In this document: positions 8,044 to 15,355 of the stretch, piece after piece | Layout of the letters: the number at the start of each line of letters is the position of its first letter | Position numbering within the stretch: the first letter of the stretch is position 1 | Virus record (IMG/VR): IMGVR_UViG_3300009593_000010 | Coordinates: 1 to 64,000 of that record | Length of the DNA: 64,000 nucleotides | Origin: a virus | Strand: one strand, 5' to 3' | Program-made: the position numbers and the translations under genes | Notes under the pieces: model-generated | The model's database searches: none | The model's input: only the letters and a program-made list of their open reading frames with translations | Told to the model about the DNA's origin: nothing

Positions 8044-8081
8044 TTTATTATTCTCCTAAATAATAGTAGGTTAAACATCAA

Positions 8082-8099
8082 ATTGAATAAAAATTCAAT
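8082..8099. repeat. AT-rich inverted repeat in a divergent intergenic region
   Basis: ATTGAAT and ATTCAAT flank four A residues, giving a perfect 7-bp stem. It lies between the leftward small gene and the rightward iscU gene and could be an operator or a weak hairpin. The low GC content makes a terminator unlikely. Confidence 0.4.
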
Positions 8100-8131
8100 C
8101 ATAAATGATATCAATGGATTTGTATCACTCT

Positions 8132-8139
8132 TATTTATA
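8132..8139 (-). promoter_or_regulatory. T4-type late promoter, leftward
   Basis: TATTTATA on the plus strand reads TATAAATA leftward. Predicted +1 is near 8126, giving a leader of about 80 bases before the small membrane gene at 8043. Confidence 0.45.
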
Positions 8140-8158
8140 AGTAATAATTCTTTGACTG

Positions 8159-8587
8159 ATGGCATATAGTAAACAAGTAGTAGAAAGATTCGAGGATGTC
8201 TTAAACAATCCAGTTAAACATGGAGTAGGACGATTCGACCCTAATGACCCTAATGTGGTTAGTGGTATGGTAGGAGCTCCATCTTGTGGTGATGTCATGA
8301 AACTTGATCTAAAACTAACAGATGAAAATGTTATCGAAGATGTTAAGTTTAAAACTTACGGATGTGGTTCAGCAATTGCATCATCCAGTTTGTTTGTAGA
8401 TATGTTAATAGGTAAAACTATTCAAGAAGCAAAAGAGATAACAGATAAACAAATTGCAACTGTATTAGAACTACCACCTATCAAGATACATTGTAGTGTG
8501 CTTGCAGAAGAAGCCATTGTAAAGGCAATTCAAGAGTGGGATGATAGAATACATCAAAGAAATCAAAATAAAACACTTGACAGATGA
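8159..8587 (+). CDS. iscU: IscU-like iron-sulfur cluster scaffold
   Basis: IscU assembles iron-sulfur clusters and hands them to target proteins. All functional residues are in place: Cys43 and Asp45 in GAPSCGD, Cys69 in TYGCGSAIA, Cys112 in KIHCSVLAEEA, and the chaperone-recognition motif LPPIK (LPPVK in bacteria) just before the last cysteine. At 142 aa it is slightly longer than bacterial IscU (about 128), with a short N-terminal VVERFEDV segment as in the family. It is therefore probably functional and was acquired from a bacterium. The gene is followed directly by the late-transcription protein gp33, with a promoter over its 3' end. It may support host iron-sulfur enzymes during infection. 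Confidence 0.93.
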   Translation: MAYSKQVVERFEDVLNNPVKHGVGRFDPNDPNVVSGMVGAPSCGDVMKLDLKLTDENVIEDVKFKTYGCGSAIASSSLFVDMLIGKTIQEAKEITDKQIATVLELPPIKIHCSVLAEEAIVKAIQEWDDRIHQRNQNKTLDR

Positions 8588-8604
8588 GGATTCTGTAGTA
8601 TACT
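8577..8604 (+). promoter_or_regulatory. Sigma70-type promoter before gp33
   Basis: TTGACA (8577-8582) lies inside the last codons of iscU and TATACT (8599-8604) follows after 16 bp. It would give gp33 and the genes after it their own early or middle expression. It does not share the spacer of the promoter at 4819. Confidence 0.65.
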
Positions 8605-8634
8605 AGTATAGTAAGTTTAAAAAATAGTGATAGA

Positions 8635-8862
8635 ATGATACTAACCAAAAAACGATTCTCTACTGCAATAGAAGAGATGGTTCTCGACAAAAATATGAAT
8701 TACATAGATGCTATAGTTGCATTTTGTGAGAAACAACATTTAGACCCAGAGTCAGTCAAACACTTAATCACTCCACCTCTCAAGGCAAAGATTGAGGCAG
8801 ACGCACTAGACTTAAACTTCATTAAGAATAACAAAAAAGGTAAGGGGAAACTACCAGTATAA
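8635..8862 (+). CDS. gp33: gp33, late promoter transcription accessory protein
   Basis: In T4, gp33 bridges the sliding clamp (gp45) and RNA polymerase so that late genes are transcribed with the gp55 sigma factor. The 75-residue protein aligns by eye with the core of T4 gp33: IEEMV, then MNYIDAIVAFCE against MSYLEATTAFLE, then LITPPLKAKIEADALDLN against FIPSGIIEKIQSEAIDEN. It lacks the N- and C-terminal extensions of T4 gp33 (112 aa). Its presence matches the TATAAATA late promoters in this window. It follows a sigma70-type promoter and leads the operon of small basic proteins, bS21 and gp59. Confidence 0.85.
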   Translation: MILTKKRFSTAIEEMVLDKNMNYIDAIVAFCEKQHLDPESVKHLITPPLKAKIEADALDLNFIKNNKKGKGKLPV

Positions 8863-8865
8863 GAA

Positions 8866-8994
8866 ATGGCAATAACACACAAAAGATTCAATAAAGATTT
8901 TAAAAAGAAAAGAATACATCATTCTAATCACATTAAAAGAATGGAAGCAATGAAGAATAATTCATTATACATTCAACAGAAGGAGTCAAACTAA
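8866..8994 (+). CDS. Small basic protein, 42 aa
   Basis: The frame starts with ATG at 8866, three bases after the gp33 stop, and its own stop overlaps the next ATG (taATG). The product is strongly basic (ten Lys or Arg in the first 25 residues, RFNKDFKKKRIHHS) and predicted helical. Many T4-type phages have short basic proteins here; nucleic-acid or ribosome binding is possible but unproven. Confidence 0.55.
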   Translation: MAITHKRFNKDFKKKRIHHSNHIKRMEAMKNNSLYIQQKESN

Positions 8995-9152
8995 TGAAGA
9001 GAAGTGGATTTGGATTTACTGCAATTTCTCCAACCAAGAAATCTTCATCAATTGGTCAAGGTGGAAGAGGTAGAAAAGTTAAGATTGCAACTTCCAGCAT
9101 GAACAAGAACAAAAAAAGATCACATAAGCCATATCGCGGACAAGGAAGATAA
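8994..9152 (+). CDS. Small Gly/Lys/Arg-rich basic protein, 52 aa
   Basis: It begins on the overlap with the preceding gene and ends on an overlap with the bS21 gene (taATG), so the three are coupled. The sequence is Gly-, Ser- and Lys-rich without hydrophobic core (GFGFTAISP near the start, KPYRGQGR at the end). This composition fits an unstructured RNA- or DNA-binding peptide. I recall similar peptides ending in YRGQGR in T4-type marine phages; their function is unknown. Confidence 0.55.
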   Translation: MKRSGFGFTAISPTKKSSSIGQGGRGRKVKIATSSMNKNKKRSHKPYRGQGR

Positions 9153-9445
9153 TGAAACCTAATAGAAGACCCCAACAACAAAAAGGATACGACAGGAATA
9201 AGAACTTTAAGAAGAAGAAGTTCGATAAACCAAAAGGCCCACCACCTTTTGATGTATTACTTAGACAATTCAAAAAGAAAGTAGAAAGAGCTGGAACCAT
9301 CCAAGAGGTTCGTGATCGTCAATATTATATTAAACCTTCTGAGAAAAGACAAAAGAAGATTAATGCAAGAAAAAGATTAAATGAAAGAAGAATAAGATTG
9401 GAGAAAGAAGTTTGGGAGGCTAGGAAAAGGTCATCCCATTGGTAG
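9152..9445 (+). CDS. rpsU: Ribosomal protein bS21 homologue with basic N-terminal extension
   Basis: Residues 31-75 match bS21: [16 protein letters not shown], then [15 protein letters not shown], as in the bacterial pattern FDxALRRFKRxxEKAG and EVRRREFYEKPTxxR. bS21 sits on the small ribosomal subunit next to the anti-Shine-Dalgarno region and helps mRNA binding. A 30-residue Lys/Arg/Gln-rich N-terminal extension and a longer basic C-terminus are not found in ordinary bS21. Phage-encoded bS21 is known from several marine phages and is thought to replace host bS21 and favour phage mRNAs. The gene is coupled to the basic peptides before it and overlaps gp59 after it. Confidence 0.88.
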   Translation: MKPNRRPQQQKGYDRNKNFKKKKFDKPKGPPPFDVLLRQFKKKVERAGTIQEVRDRQYYIKPSEKRQKKINARKRLNERRIRLEKEVWEARKRSSHW

Positions 9446-10029
9446 ACTCAAGAACAGGTTATAATGCATTTGAATTATATCTAGGATTGAAACTACACTT
9501 TAATTCTGATTACGACTTCGTAAAATATAATGGTAAGGTTAAAACAAATTTTGATTCATATCTCAAGAGATCAGACAAGTTCCATTTTGGAAAACTTGCA
9601 AAGAATCATGGTAAGGAACTCAAAGATTTTCTTATTGCAAACTTTATCATTGAAGACTATTGGGCTGGAGACCTATTAACACAAGATTGTGAAAATAACT
9701 ACACTACTTACAAAAAATATATGCAATCCCTTTCATATTCTTTTGAACAAGATTGCAGAACTTTACAAGCATCTACAGATGTTTTGGATAATTTATTTTG
9801 CACTGATAATACTACTCATCCCATTATTGTCAGCAATCTTTTATCCAGAACTATTAATCCCATCACATTTGGAATCATTGAATCAAGACTTAAATTTATT
9901 GATGGGGTTTCTATAAAAGAAACTTATGTCTGGCCAGAAGTGAAGAATAGAATGAAAAAATTAATACCATTTTTACCTTATGATGAAAAGAAGATTACGG
10001 ATATATTATTAAAGGTTTGGAGTGAATAG
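9439..10029 (+). CDS. gp59: gp59, helicase loader
   Basis: gp59 loads the gp41 helicase onto gp32-coated DNA at forks and recombination intermediates. The 196-residue protein shows the T4 gp59 pattern: a start with [21 protein letters not shown] against YKLYLMIKQHMNGKYDVIKYN, then [23 protein letters not shown] and EDYWAGD against NQDAWIGD. The only upstream start in frame is TTG at 9439, overlapping the bS21 stop by seven bases. The C-terminal half is more divergent. Nearby gp32 and RNase H fit the same fork machinery. Confidence 0.85.
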   Translation: MVDSRTGYNAFELYLGLKLHFNSDYDFVKYNGKVKTNFDSYLKRSDKFHFGKLAKNHGKELKDFLIANFIIEDYWAGDLLTQDCENNYTTYKKYMQSLSYSFEQDCRTLQASTDVLDNLFCTDNTTHPIIVSNLLSRTINPITFGIIESRLKFIDGVSIKETYVWPEVKNRMKKLIPFLPYDEKKITDILLKVWSE

Positions 10030-10252
10030 AAGGCAGAAACAGGCAATGAGGGAAACTCTTATAACTGTTCTAAGTGGAACATTTGTCAACTGGCCTGTAT
10101 CACTTGCATTTCTTTATATATGTTTAGACCTATTAGAATTATCCACATTCTGGACATCGATAGTAGTGACTGGTGCAGTGATGATGGTATCTTTAGTAAG
10201 AGTTTTTACAATTAGAATGTACTATATTAAAGAAGAAGAAAGAAGATTATGA
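10022..10252 (+). CDS. Small two-helix membrane protein, DUF7220-like
   Basis: It starts with GTG at 10022, overlapping the gp59 stop, and overlaps the next gene by four bases. A basic N-terminus (RRQKQAMR) is followed by two membrane helices at about 13-35 and 42-63. A FVNWPVS turn in the first is typical of a small phage and bacterial membrane family that I associate with DUF7220. The function is unknown. Confidence 0.6.
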   Translation: MNRRQKQAMRETLITVLSGTFVNWPVSLAFLYICLDLLELSTFWTSIVVTGAVMMVSLVRVFTIRMYYIKEEERRL

Positions 10253-11058
10253 TGTTTGAAGGAACTGCAACAGAAATATTGAATAGAAATTTCCCATCTA
10301 GTTCATACCTATCATTAGATGGAACTAGAACTGCATATATCATAGGCAATGGTCAGTCTAGGATAGGATTAGATTTAAATGTCCTTGGCGGGGACATATG
10401 GGGTTGTAATGCACTGTTTAGAGACTATGAACCAGACTACTTAACCATCCTAGATGTATCTATCATGTCTGAATGTATCATGACTGATTACCCAATATAT
10501 CATCAATGTTATTTTAGTGGATGGAGTCAAGGGATAGTTAGAGAGATGTATGAACTTCATTTAAAACCATCACTAGAACAAGAGAATGAAGTAAAAGAAT
10601 TTATAAATGATGGTCACACACATGTGACTGTTCATGGTGGTCATGGAATTATCAGTGCGATAGGAACCAGACCAGAATATAGAATTAAGAGTATAACTGG
10701 AACAGATGATGAACCAGATTTATTCACCAATTTCTTCTGTGGAACCAGTGCAGCTGCAATGGCTTCAAAGACGAATGAGTATGATAATATAGTTTTTGTT
10801 GGGTTTGACTCAATCTGGAATTATGATCGTACTAAATATAATAACATCTATGCTGGAAGTGAATGTTATGATGATGTTGATGCACCAGAGAACGAAAGAT
10901 TGAAGGGAGACCCAATGGTGAATCCCAACGATAATTTTAAAGGTAATCAAACTGCACAACTGAAATTATTACTTGACACATTCCAAAACATAGATTATTA
11001 TATAATGAAGGATGAACTTAGTGTGAGTCCTTTAACTTATGATGTAATAAACGATTAA
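10249..11058 (+). CDS. Rossmann-like phage protein (DUF115/sialyltransferase-like N-terminus)
   Basis: Residues 30-40 read YIIGNGQSRIG, a glycine-rich nucleotide-binding turn like the IIGNGPS motif of the MptE/DUF115 and CST-I sialyltransferase-type folds. They are followed by GDIWGCNALFRDYEPDYLTILD, a pattern common to marine-phage proteins of this kind. The second half contains CGTSAAAMASK and VFVGFDSIW. A sugar-nucleotide or other nucleotide substrate is plausible but unproven. It lies just before gp32, ending 33 bp upstream, and overlaps the preceding membrane protein by four bases. Confidence 0.6.
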   Translation: MMFEGTATEILNRNFPSSSYLSLDGTRTAYIIGNGQSRIGLDLNVLGGDIWGCNALFRDYEPDYLTILDVSIMSECIMTDYPIYHQCYFSGWSQGIVREMYELHLKPSLEQENEVKEFINDGHTHVTVHGGHGIISAIGTRPEYRIKSITGTDDEPDLFTNFFCGTSAAAMASKTNEYDNIVFVGFDSIWNYDRTKYNNIYAGSECYDDVDAPENERLKGDPMVNPNDNFKGNQTAQLKLLLDTFQNIDYYIMKDELSVSPLTYDVIND

Positions 11059-11070
11059 TACATTTAACAC

Positions 11071-11078
11071 GATAAATA
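11071..11078 (+). promoter_or_regulatory. Possible late-promoter variant (GATAAATA) before gp32
   Basis: GATAAATAC lies 14 bp before the gp32 start. Predicted +1 at 11084 would fall within the GAGGA ribosome binding site (11080-11084), so the match may be coincidental. Confidence 0.3.
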
Positions 11079-11091
11079 CGAGGAAAATATT

Positions 11092-11988
11092 ATGTCTTTT
11101 CAAGACTTAAAAAGAAACCGCAGTGGGTTCGATACACTGCAAAAATCACTAGAAACCTCTAGTGGAAATAATACCCAAAAATCATTTGCTGATGATCGTT
11201 TCTGGAAAATAGAAATGGATAAATCTGGTAATGGATATGCAGAACTAAGGTTCTTGCCTGCACCTAATGGTGAAGACATGCCTTGGGTTCAGTATTGGGA
11301 TCATGGATTTCAAGGGCCAGGTGGTTGGTATATTGAAAAGAGTTTAACGACTCTTGGAAATTCCGACCCAGTTTCAGATTACAACTCTGAACTATGGAAC
11401 TCTGGAATCGAAGCAAATAAAGATATTGCAAGGAAACAGAAACGAAGATTACATTATGTATCTAATGTTTATGTTGTCTCAGACCCAGCACATCCAGAGA
11501 ACGAAGGTAAAGTTATGCTTTATCGTTTCGGTAAGAAAATCTTTGAGATGTTAAAGGATAAAATGCAACCTCAGTTTGAGGATGAACAAGCAGTTAATCC
11601 TTTTGACTTATGGGAAGGTGCAAACTTTAAAGTTAAGGTAAGGAAAGTAGATGGATTCTGGAACTATGATAAGTCTGAATTCACTGCACCAAGACCTTTG
11701 TTTGATGATGATGAAAAATTGGAAGCAACTTGGAATTCTCAACACTCTCTTGCTGGTGTAATTGCACCAGATCAATTCAAATCTTTTGATGAATTGAAAG
11801 AGAAGTTGGATAGAGTTCTAGGACTTGCTGTTGGATCCGCAACTGCACAATCAGTTAGTCAAGACAACTCTGATGTTGCACATCCATCACCAATGCCTGT
11901 TGCATCTGAACCAGTGACACCAGTAGTTAACGACTCGGCCGAGACAGAATCAATGTCTTACTTTGAGAAGTTAGCAAATGATGTTTAA
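11092..11988 (+). CDS. gp32: gp32, single-stranded DNA-binding protein
   Basis: gp32 coats single-stranded DNA during replication and recombination. The basic N-terminal segment (FQDLKRNRSGFDTL) for cooperative binding, the OB-fold core (FWKIEMDKSGNGYAELRFLP, WVQYWDHGFQGPGGWYIE, LHYVSNVYVVSDP) and the acidic C-terminal tail for partner binding are all present. At 298 aa it is the size of T4 gp32 (301 aa). The protein contains no cysteine. The T4 zinc-knuckle segment with CPVC is here SDPVSDY (residues 91-97), so the zinc site is lost. A GAGGA ribosome binding site precedes the ATG. Confidence 0.95.
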   Translation: MSFQDLKRNRSGFDTLQKSLETSSGNNTQKSFADDRFWKIEMDKSGNGYAELRFLPAPNGEDMPWVQYWDHGFQGPGGWYIEKSLTTLGNSDPVSDYNSELWNSGIEANKDIARKQKRRLHYVSNVYVVSDPAHPENEGKVMLYRFGKKIFEMLKDKMQPQFEDEQAVNPFDLWEGANFKVKVRKVDGFWNYDKSEFTAPRPLFDDDEKLEATWNSQHSLAGVIAPDQFKSFDELKEKLDRVLGLAVGSATAQSVSQDNSDVAHPSPMPVASEPVTPVVNDSAETESMSYFEKLANDV

Positions 11989-12004
11989 GATTCTTTAGAC
12001 AAGT

Positions 12005-12034
12005 TTGTAAATGTGAATTTTATAAATATATAAT
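12005..12034 (+). promoter_or_regulatory. Overlapping late (TATAAATA) and sigma70-type promoter after gp32
   Basis: TATAAATA lies at 12021-12028 and TATAAT at 12029-12034, with a weak -35 (TTGTAA, 12005-12010) 18 bp upstream of the latter. They point into the non-coding, hairpin-rich stretch that follows, with +1 near 12034-12041. Confidence 0.5.
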
Positions 12035-12181
12035 GCACAAACACTAAAGAAGTAGGGGACTAGTTTTCGAGTGCTAGTCAGATTGAGGACAGACGGATGG
12101 GGTCACTCAATTCGAGGAAAGATATCAAGCGGCAGAGGATATCGGATTAACGGCGGGAGAAGGGGCCAGTTCAATCACTTC
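12034..12181 (+). ncRNA. Candidate structured RNA downstream of gp32
   Basis: About 145 bases without a convincing gene are clearly GC-richer (28 of 60 and 31 of 60 bases in 12061-12180) than the surrounding DNA. Three perfect stems follow one another: GACTAG/CTAGTC (12058-12063 with 12074-12079, ten-base loop); ATTGAGGAC paired with GTC and CTCAAT around one bulged A (12082-12090 with 12102-12111); and GATATC/GATATC (12121-12126 with 12138-12143). GAAGT (12049-12053) can close the whole with ACTTC (12177-12181). A promoter lies just upstream. The strand is inferred from that promoter. I do not recognise a known RNA family or a tRNA. It could instead be the 3' UTR of gp32 or a convergent-terminator element. 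Confidence 0.55.
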
Positions 12182-12563
12182 AAAATTTTCTATACCAATA
12201 GATTCCATTATGCATAACGACTACTCCTTGAACTCCATTTAACCATCTGAGTGCTTTCTCTCTATCGTTCACTTGTTCATCAAGTATATTATAGATAAGA
12301 ATATTACCAAAAAGTTTTAGAGTAACCAGTTGACCCTTTGTAGGTCTCTCTCCTAATATTGGGTTCCTTTCAACGATAGGACAATATGGTTGTTTCTGAC
12401 AATCTATCATTGAAAATGTTTGGTATGTATCAAGAACAGAAAGTGCTACATAAGACTTCCAGAGTTTTTGTTCCTTCTCAGACCAATCTGAGGGTTTTGC
12501 TTGCAAAGGTTCGCAACTACCCGCTGCAGATATGAGAAGTATAATTGTAAATATCCATTTCAC
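12180..12563 (-). CDS. Exported protein with signal peptide (possible lipoprotein)
   Basis: The N-terminus is a signal sequence (MKWIFTIILLISAAG) followed by Cys17. AGSC is a weak lipobox, so cleavage by signal peptidase I after LQA (residue 22) is the alternative. The mature part has the pattern LSVLDTYQTF, then PYCPIVERNPILGERPTKGQL, resembling a widespread phage protein with DWxQT and ETNPILGxxPS motifs and probable further hydrophobic helices. Function is unknown; the outer envelope location suggests lysis or superinfection control. A GGAGG site precedes the ATG on the minus strand. It lies downstream of the tape-measure gene in the leftward island. Confidence 0.65.
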   Translation of the reverse strand: MKWIFTIILLISAAGSCEPLQAKPSDWSEKEQKLWKSYVALSVLDTYQTFSMIDCQKQPYCPIVERNPILGERPTKGQLVTLKLFGNILIYNILDEQVNDREKALRWLNGVQGVVVMHNGIYWYRKF

Positions 12564-12587
12564 TCACTCACACGCCTCCATCACGCA

Positions 12588-14726
12588 CTATAGTTGTTGG
12601 GAAACTCCCTTCTCTTCGTTTAATGCTTCAACTATCTGAATATTCTTAGTTATATTATTAACTGGATTAGTTGAAGATAATACTTGGTTTATATTTGCAC
12701 CACCACCTTGTTGCATTGATCTACCATCTGCAATCGTTCTTGCAGATTCAGTTAGTGTTGAACCAGATGTTGAAGGAACTATAACTGTTCCCATTGTTGC
12801 AACATTCATTGATGGTGTAATAACAAGACCATCTATTGAACCCAAAGTCTCTAGTCCAGACCTAAAGTTTGCAAGTGCATCCTTATCAAATCCGTCTAAT
12901 GATTTCTTGAGTATATCAAAACTATCTGCAACTGCCTTAACTGAATTTGCCTTACCTTCAAAGTTATCTGGAAGATCACCAACTTCTCTTAATAGGTCAA
13001 TTGGTGAATTACCTGTTAGATTATCCCACCAACCTATATCTGCACCTTTTATCCCAGAGAACATACCAAATCCTTTTGCAACACTTTCAATTGCAGGGCC
13101 CATTTTTACTAATTTTTCACTCTTAATATCTTGTAATCTAATTAGATTATCAACCATACCATCTAATGGAGAATGTCTATCAAAGAATGTTGTTGGAACA
13201 GAGGAGACTAGTTTTGTTATTTCTGCACTGACACCAGCAAGATTTTTGATATTGTTCTTTATTATATCGGTGTCTAATTCTGCAAAGGGTTTAACATCCT
13301 TTGCAAATCTACCTAAAGATGCACCTAATGCTAACAACATAACAGATAATGTTGCAATCCCAGCAGCTGCAACCAATGCTCCTACACCACTAGAAACTAA
13401 CATCCCAACTACAGCTACTAGTGCAGTTAGTCCTGTCATTGATGCAAGTATATCCAACATGGGTAAGTCTGCAAATGATTGCATTCCATCGAATGCTCCC
13501 ATTTTTTCACCAAGTGCAAATGCACCAAAGATTGCAAGGAGACCTAATCCGAGTGCAGCTCCACCAGCAATAATACCTATTGCACCTCTCGTCATTGCAG
13601 CGGAAAATGCAACTAGACCTTTTGCTGCAACCATAAGTCCTGCCCCAGCAGGCCCTGCAGAGACGGCTGCAACACCTAAGAATGCAGCTATACCCAACAA
13701 TCCTTTTTCTTTGATTGTTAGATCACTATCTTCATCAACTTCTAAAGATTTACCTTCTTCCTTCTTCCTACCTTCTTTTAATTTTGACCTAGCATTCTTC
13801 TCTCTCTGAGATGCATCTGCCTTTAACTTCTTCTTATCTAAAACATTTCCTTCTTTTTGAAGTTTTGCCATTGTGTCGAGAGCTCTCTTTTGAGCTCTTG
13901 CACCTTTCAATCTTACATATGTTTCTGCAATAAACTTTTTCAATAAGTTTCCAACAAAACTAGATATAGTACCAAGAAATGGTATGTTATTAACAACCAT
14001 ACCTATACCACCAGAGATTCTCATCATGTCTCCTTTAAGACCAGATGCTAAATCTGATCCTATGGAACCCATTGTTATATCTTTTTGCCAACCTTCAATT
14101 GTCCCACCTAGTTTTTCCATGTATGCTGTAAAATTTTTATAAGAGGGTGTCATATCTCTCAATATCTCTTTCATAGGTTTATGATACTGTTTACCAGTTA
14201 ATACTTCCTGTTGAAGTACCTTCTCTCTTAACAAGAGGTCTTTGAAGTTTGAATCTTCGATCTTACCACCAGTGACCTCAAGATTTTCAGAAATTAATTT
14301 TATAGCATCTTGAGTCTCAACTAATGCAAATTTACTCTCTCTTTGGATTGCTCTTTCTTCGTCAGTTTTACCATCAAGTTTATTGATTAGATCGGTGACT
14401 CTTGCTTTTTCTCCCTCTTCGGTTAAGTGACTTCCACCAGTAAATCTACCTTTTTTATCACGATTCATCTTGCTGTTATTAATATCCATTCCAGATCGTG
14501 TTTTAGCAGACTCCTCACTATTGTCTTTAATAATCTTACCCAACTCAGCAAAGTTTTGTGCAGTTGCAAGTTTCTTTTGAAGTGCAAGGTCTTCTTTATC
14601 AAGTGCTAACCTTTCCTTCTGAACAATTAAATCTTCATTGGACTGTTGTTGTTCTAGTTTTTGATATTTACTATCTGCTGCAGCCTGTTTCTTCTGTTGG
14701 TCTTTAATGTGTTGGTCAGATGACAT
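12588..14726 (-). CDS. Tail tape-measure protein candidate (gp29 position)
   Basis: A 712-residue protein with a long N-terminal coiled coil (about 1-75, Lys/Gln/Glu-rich), a basic middle, a very hydrophobic Ala/Gly-rich region at about 340-480 and a helical C-terminal part. This layout, with membrane-active hydrophobic helices in the middle, is typical of tape-measure proteins, which set tail length and are ejected into the cell envelope. Gene order supports it: it comes after the gp26/gp51 chaperone pair, as tape measures generally follow their frameshifted chaperones. Length is near T4 gp29 (590 aa). I see no sequence motif that proves it. Confidence 0.65.
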   Translation of the reverse strand: MSSDQHIKDQQKKQAAADSKYQKLEQQQSNEDLIVQKERLALDKEDLALQKKLATAQNFAELGKIIKDNSEESAKTRSGMDINNSKMNRDKKGRFTGGSHLTEEGEKARVTDLINKLDGKTDEERAIQRESKFALVETQDAIKLISENLEVTGGKIEDSNFKDLLLREKVLQQEVLTGKQYHKPMKEILRDMTPSYKNFTAYMEKLGGTIEGWQKDITMGSIGSDLASGLKGDMMRISGGIGMVVNNIPFLGTISSFVGNLLKKFIAETYVRLKGARAQKRALDTMAKLQKEGNVLDKKKLKADASQREKNARSKLKEGRKKEEGKSLEVDEDSDLTIKEKGLLGIAAFLGVAAVSAGPAGAGLMVAAKGLVAFSAAMTRGAIGIIAGGAALGLGLLAIFGAFALGEKMGAFDGMQSFADLPMLDILASMTGLTALVAVVGMLVSSGVGALVAAAGIATLSVMLLALGASLGRFAKDVKPFAELDTDIIKNNIKNLAGVSAEITKLVSSVPTTFFDRHSPLDGMVDNLIRLQDIKSEKLVKMGPAIESVAKGFGMFSGIKGADIGWWDNLTGNSPIDLLREVGDLPDNFEGKANSVKAVADSFDILKKSLDGFDKDALANFRSGLETLGSIDGLVITPSMNVATMGTVIVPSTSGSTLTESARTIADGRSMQQGGGANINQVLSSTNPVNNITKNIQIVEALNEEKGVSQQL

Positions 14727-14736
14727 TTCTTATTTC

Positions 14737-15123
14737 CTAATTTGGGTTGTTGTCGCCGTGTTCTTTTGCAGCCGAGTTGACATAAAGTCCAAACCATGCA
14801 GCTCCAGCACCTACCAATATGGATATCAGTCCAGATTGTTCTAATGTAGGGGCCTCTAATTCCATGAACCAGAATGTTGAAAAATAGAGTAGGTACATAT
14901 ATACACCTAAGAATAATCTTGGTATGATTCTCCATGCATCCATAGTCTTAGCTGCATGAATCCACTTCTGCCATGGATTTCTTTTATCCTCTAATTCTGG
15001 GTCTGTTGCTTCCCTTAGTTTATCTTTTAAGTCAGATATCTCTGCTGACATGCTCATGAACTTATCCAGATCAATCTGGACTTCGTTTCTAGTCATGTCT
15101 CCTACAATTCTATCATCACTCAT
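14737..15123 (-). CDS. Holin-like membrane protein
   Basis: A hydrophilic, coiled-coil-prone N-terminal half with DPELEDKRNPWQKW is followed by two membrane helices at about 66-86 and 97-115 (the second is GLISILVGAGAAWFGLYV) and a short polar tail. I recall the DAWRIxPRLFLxVY and GAGAAWFGLYV patterns from T4-type marine phages, where the protein is often labelled holin or left unnamed. The AGGAG site before the ATG is strong. Its place between gp51 and the tape measure is also consistent with a tail-assembly or membrane-anchor role. Confidence 0.6.
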   Translation of the reverse strand: MSDDRIVGDMTRNEVQIDLDKFMSMSAEISDLKDKLREATDPELEDKRNPWQKWIHAAKTMDAWRIIPRLFLGVYMYLLYFSTFWFMELEAPTLEQSGLISILVGAGAAWFGLYVNSAAKEHGDNNPN

Positions 15124-15155
15124 AATACTCTCCTATTATAATCTATGAATGGAGT

Positions 15156-15355
15156 TTATCTCGCATTCTTCTGTTGTTTGAGTCTCATCTCTTCCTCTTC
15201 TAACCATTGAGTGAGAAGAGTTATGTATAACTCCCTTTCCCAAGGCTCCATTCCTTCTAATTCATTCAGACTGTATTTGTGATGTTGTATCATCGCAAAG
15301 TTTGTCTGCATATAATTAGCTAATGTTTCATGAGAAAGGGTTATCCGAAAAAATT
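15156..15355 (-). CDS. gp51: gp51-like extension reached by -1 frameshift from gp26
   Basis: This frame is open across the gp26 stop codon. It encodes RITLSHETLANYMQ, then IQHHKYSLNELEGMEPWERE and a charged helix, ending at 15156. The sequence resembles gp51 (hub assembly catalyst) of T4-type marine phages as I recall it. An ATG at 15311 gives a 51-residue stand-alone product but has no ribosome binding site, and the residues before it look like real protein. A -1 slip in gp26 would give a fusion of about 298 residues. The last helices would be the tape-measure-binding part if this pair acts like the lambda G and GT chaperones. Confidence 0.75.

Noticed and set aside
10973-11001. TTGACA with TATTAT 17 bp downstream, before gp32
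   Set aside because: It lies inside a coding region with a poor -10 box. AT-rich coding DNA gives such matches by chance.
12056-12217. An open frame with a GTG at 12071 through the candidate RNA
   Set aside because: It uses codons (CGA, CGG, GGG) that are rare elsewhere here, has no ribosome binding site, and runs through the end of the leftward exported-protein gene. The stem pairing explains the stretch better.
12907-13809. A 300-codon rightward open frame opposite the tape-measure gene
   Set aside because: It is rich in Ala, Pro, Ser and Ile as expected from the antisense of a Gly/Ala/Leu/Lys-rich helical protein, has no ribosome binding site, and the leftward gene is the credible one.
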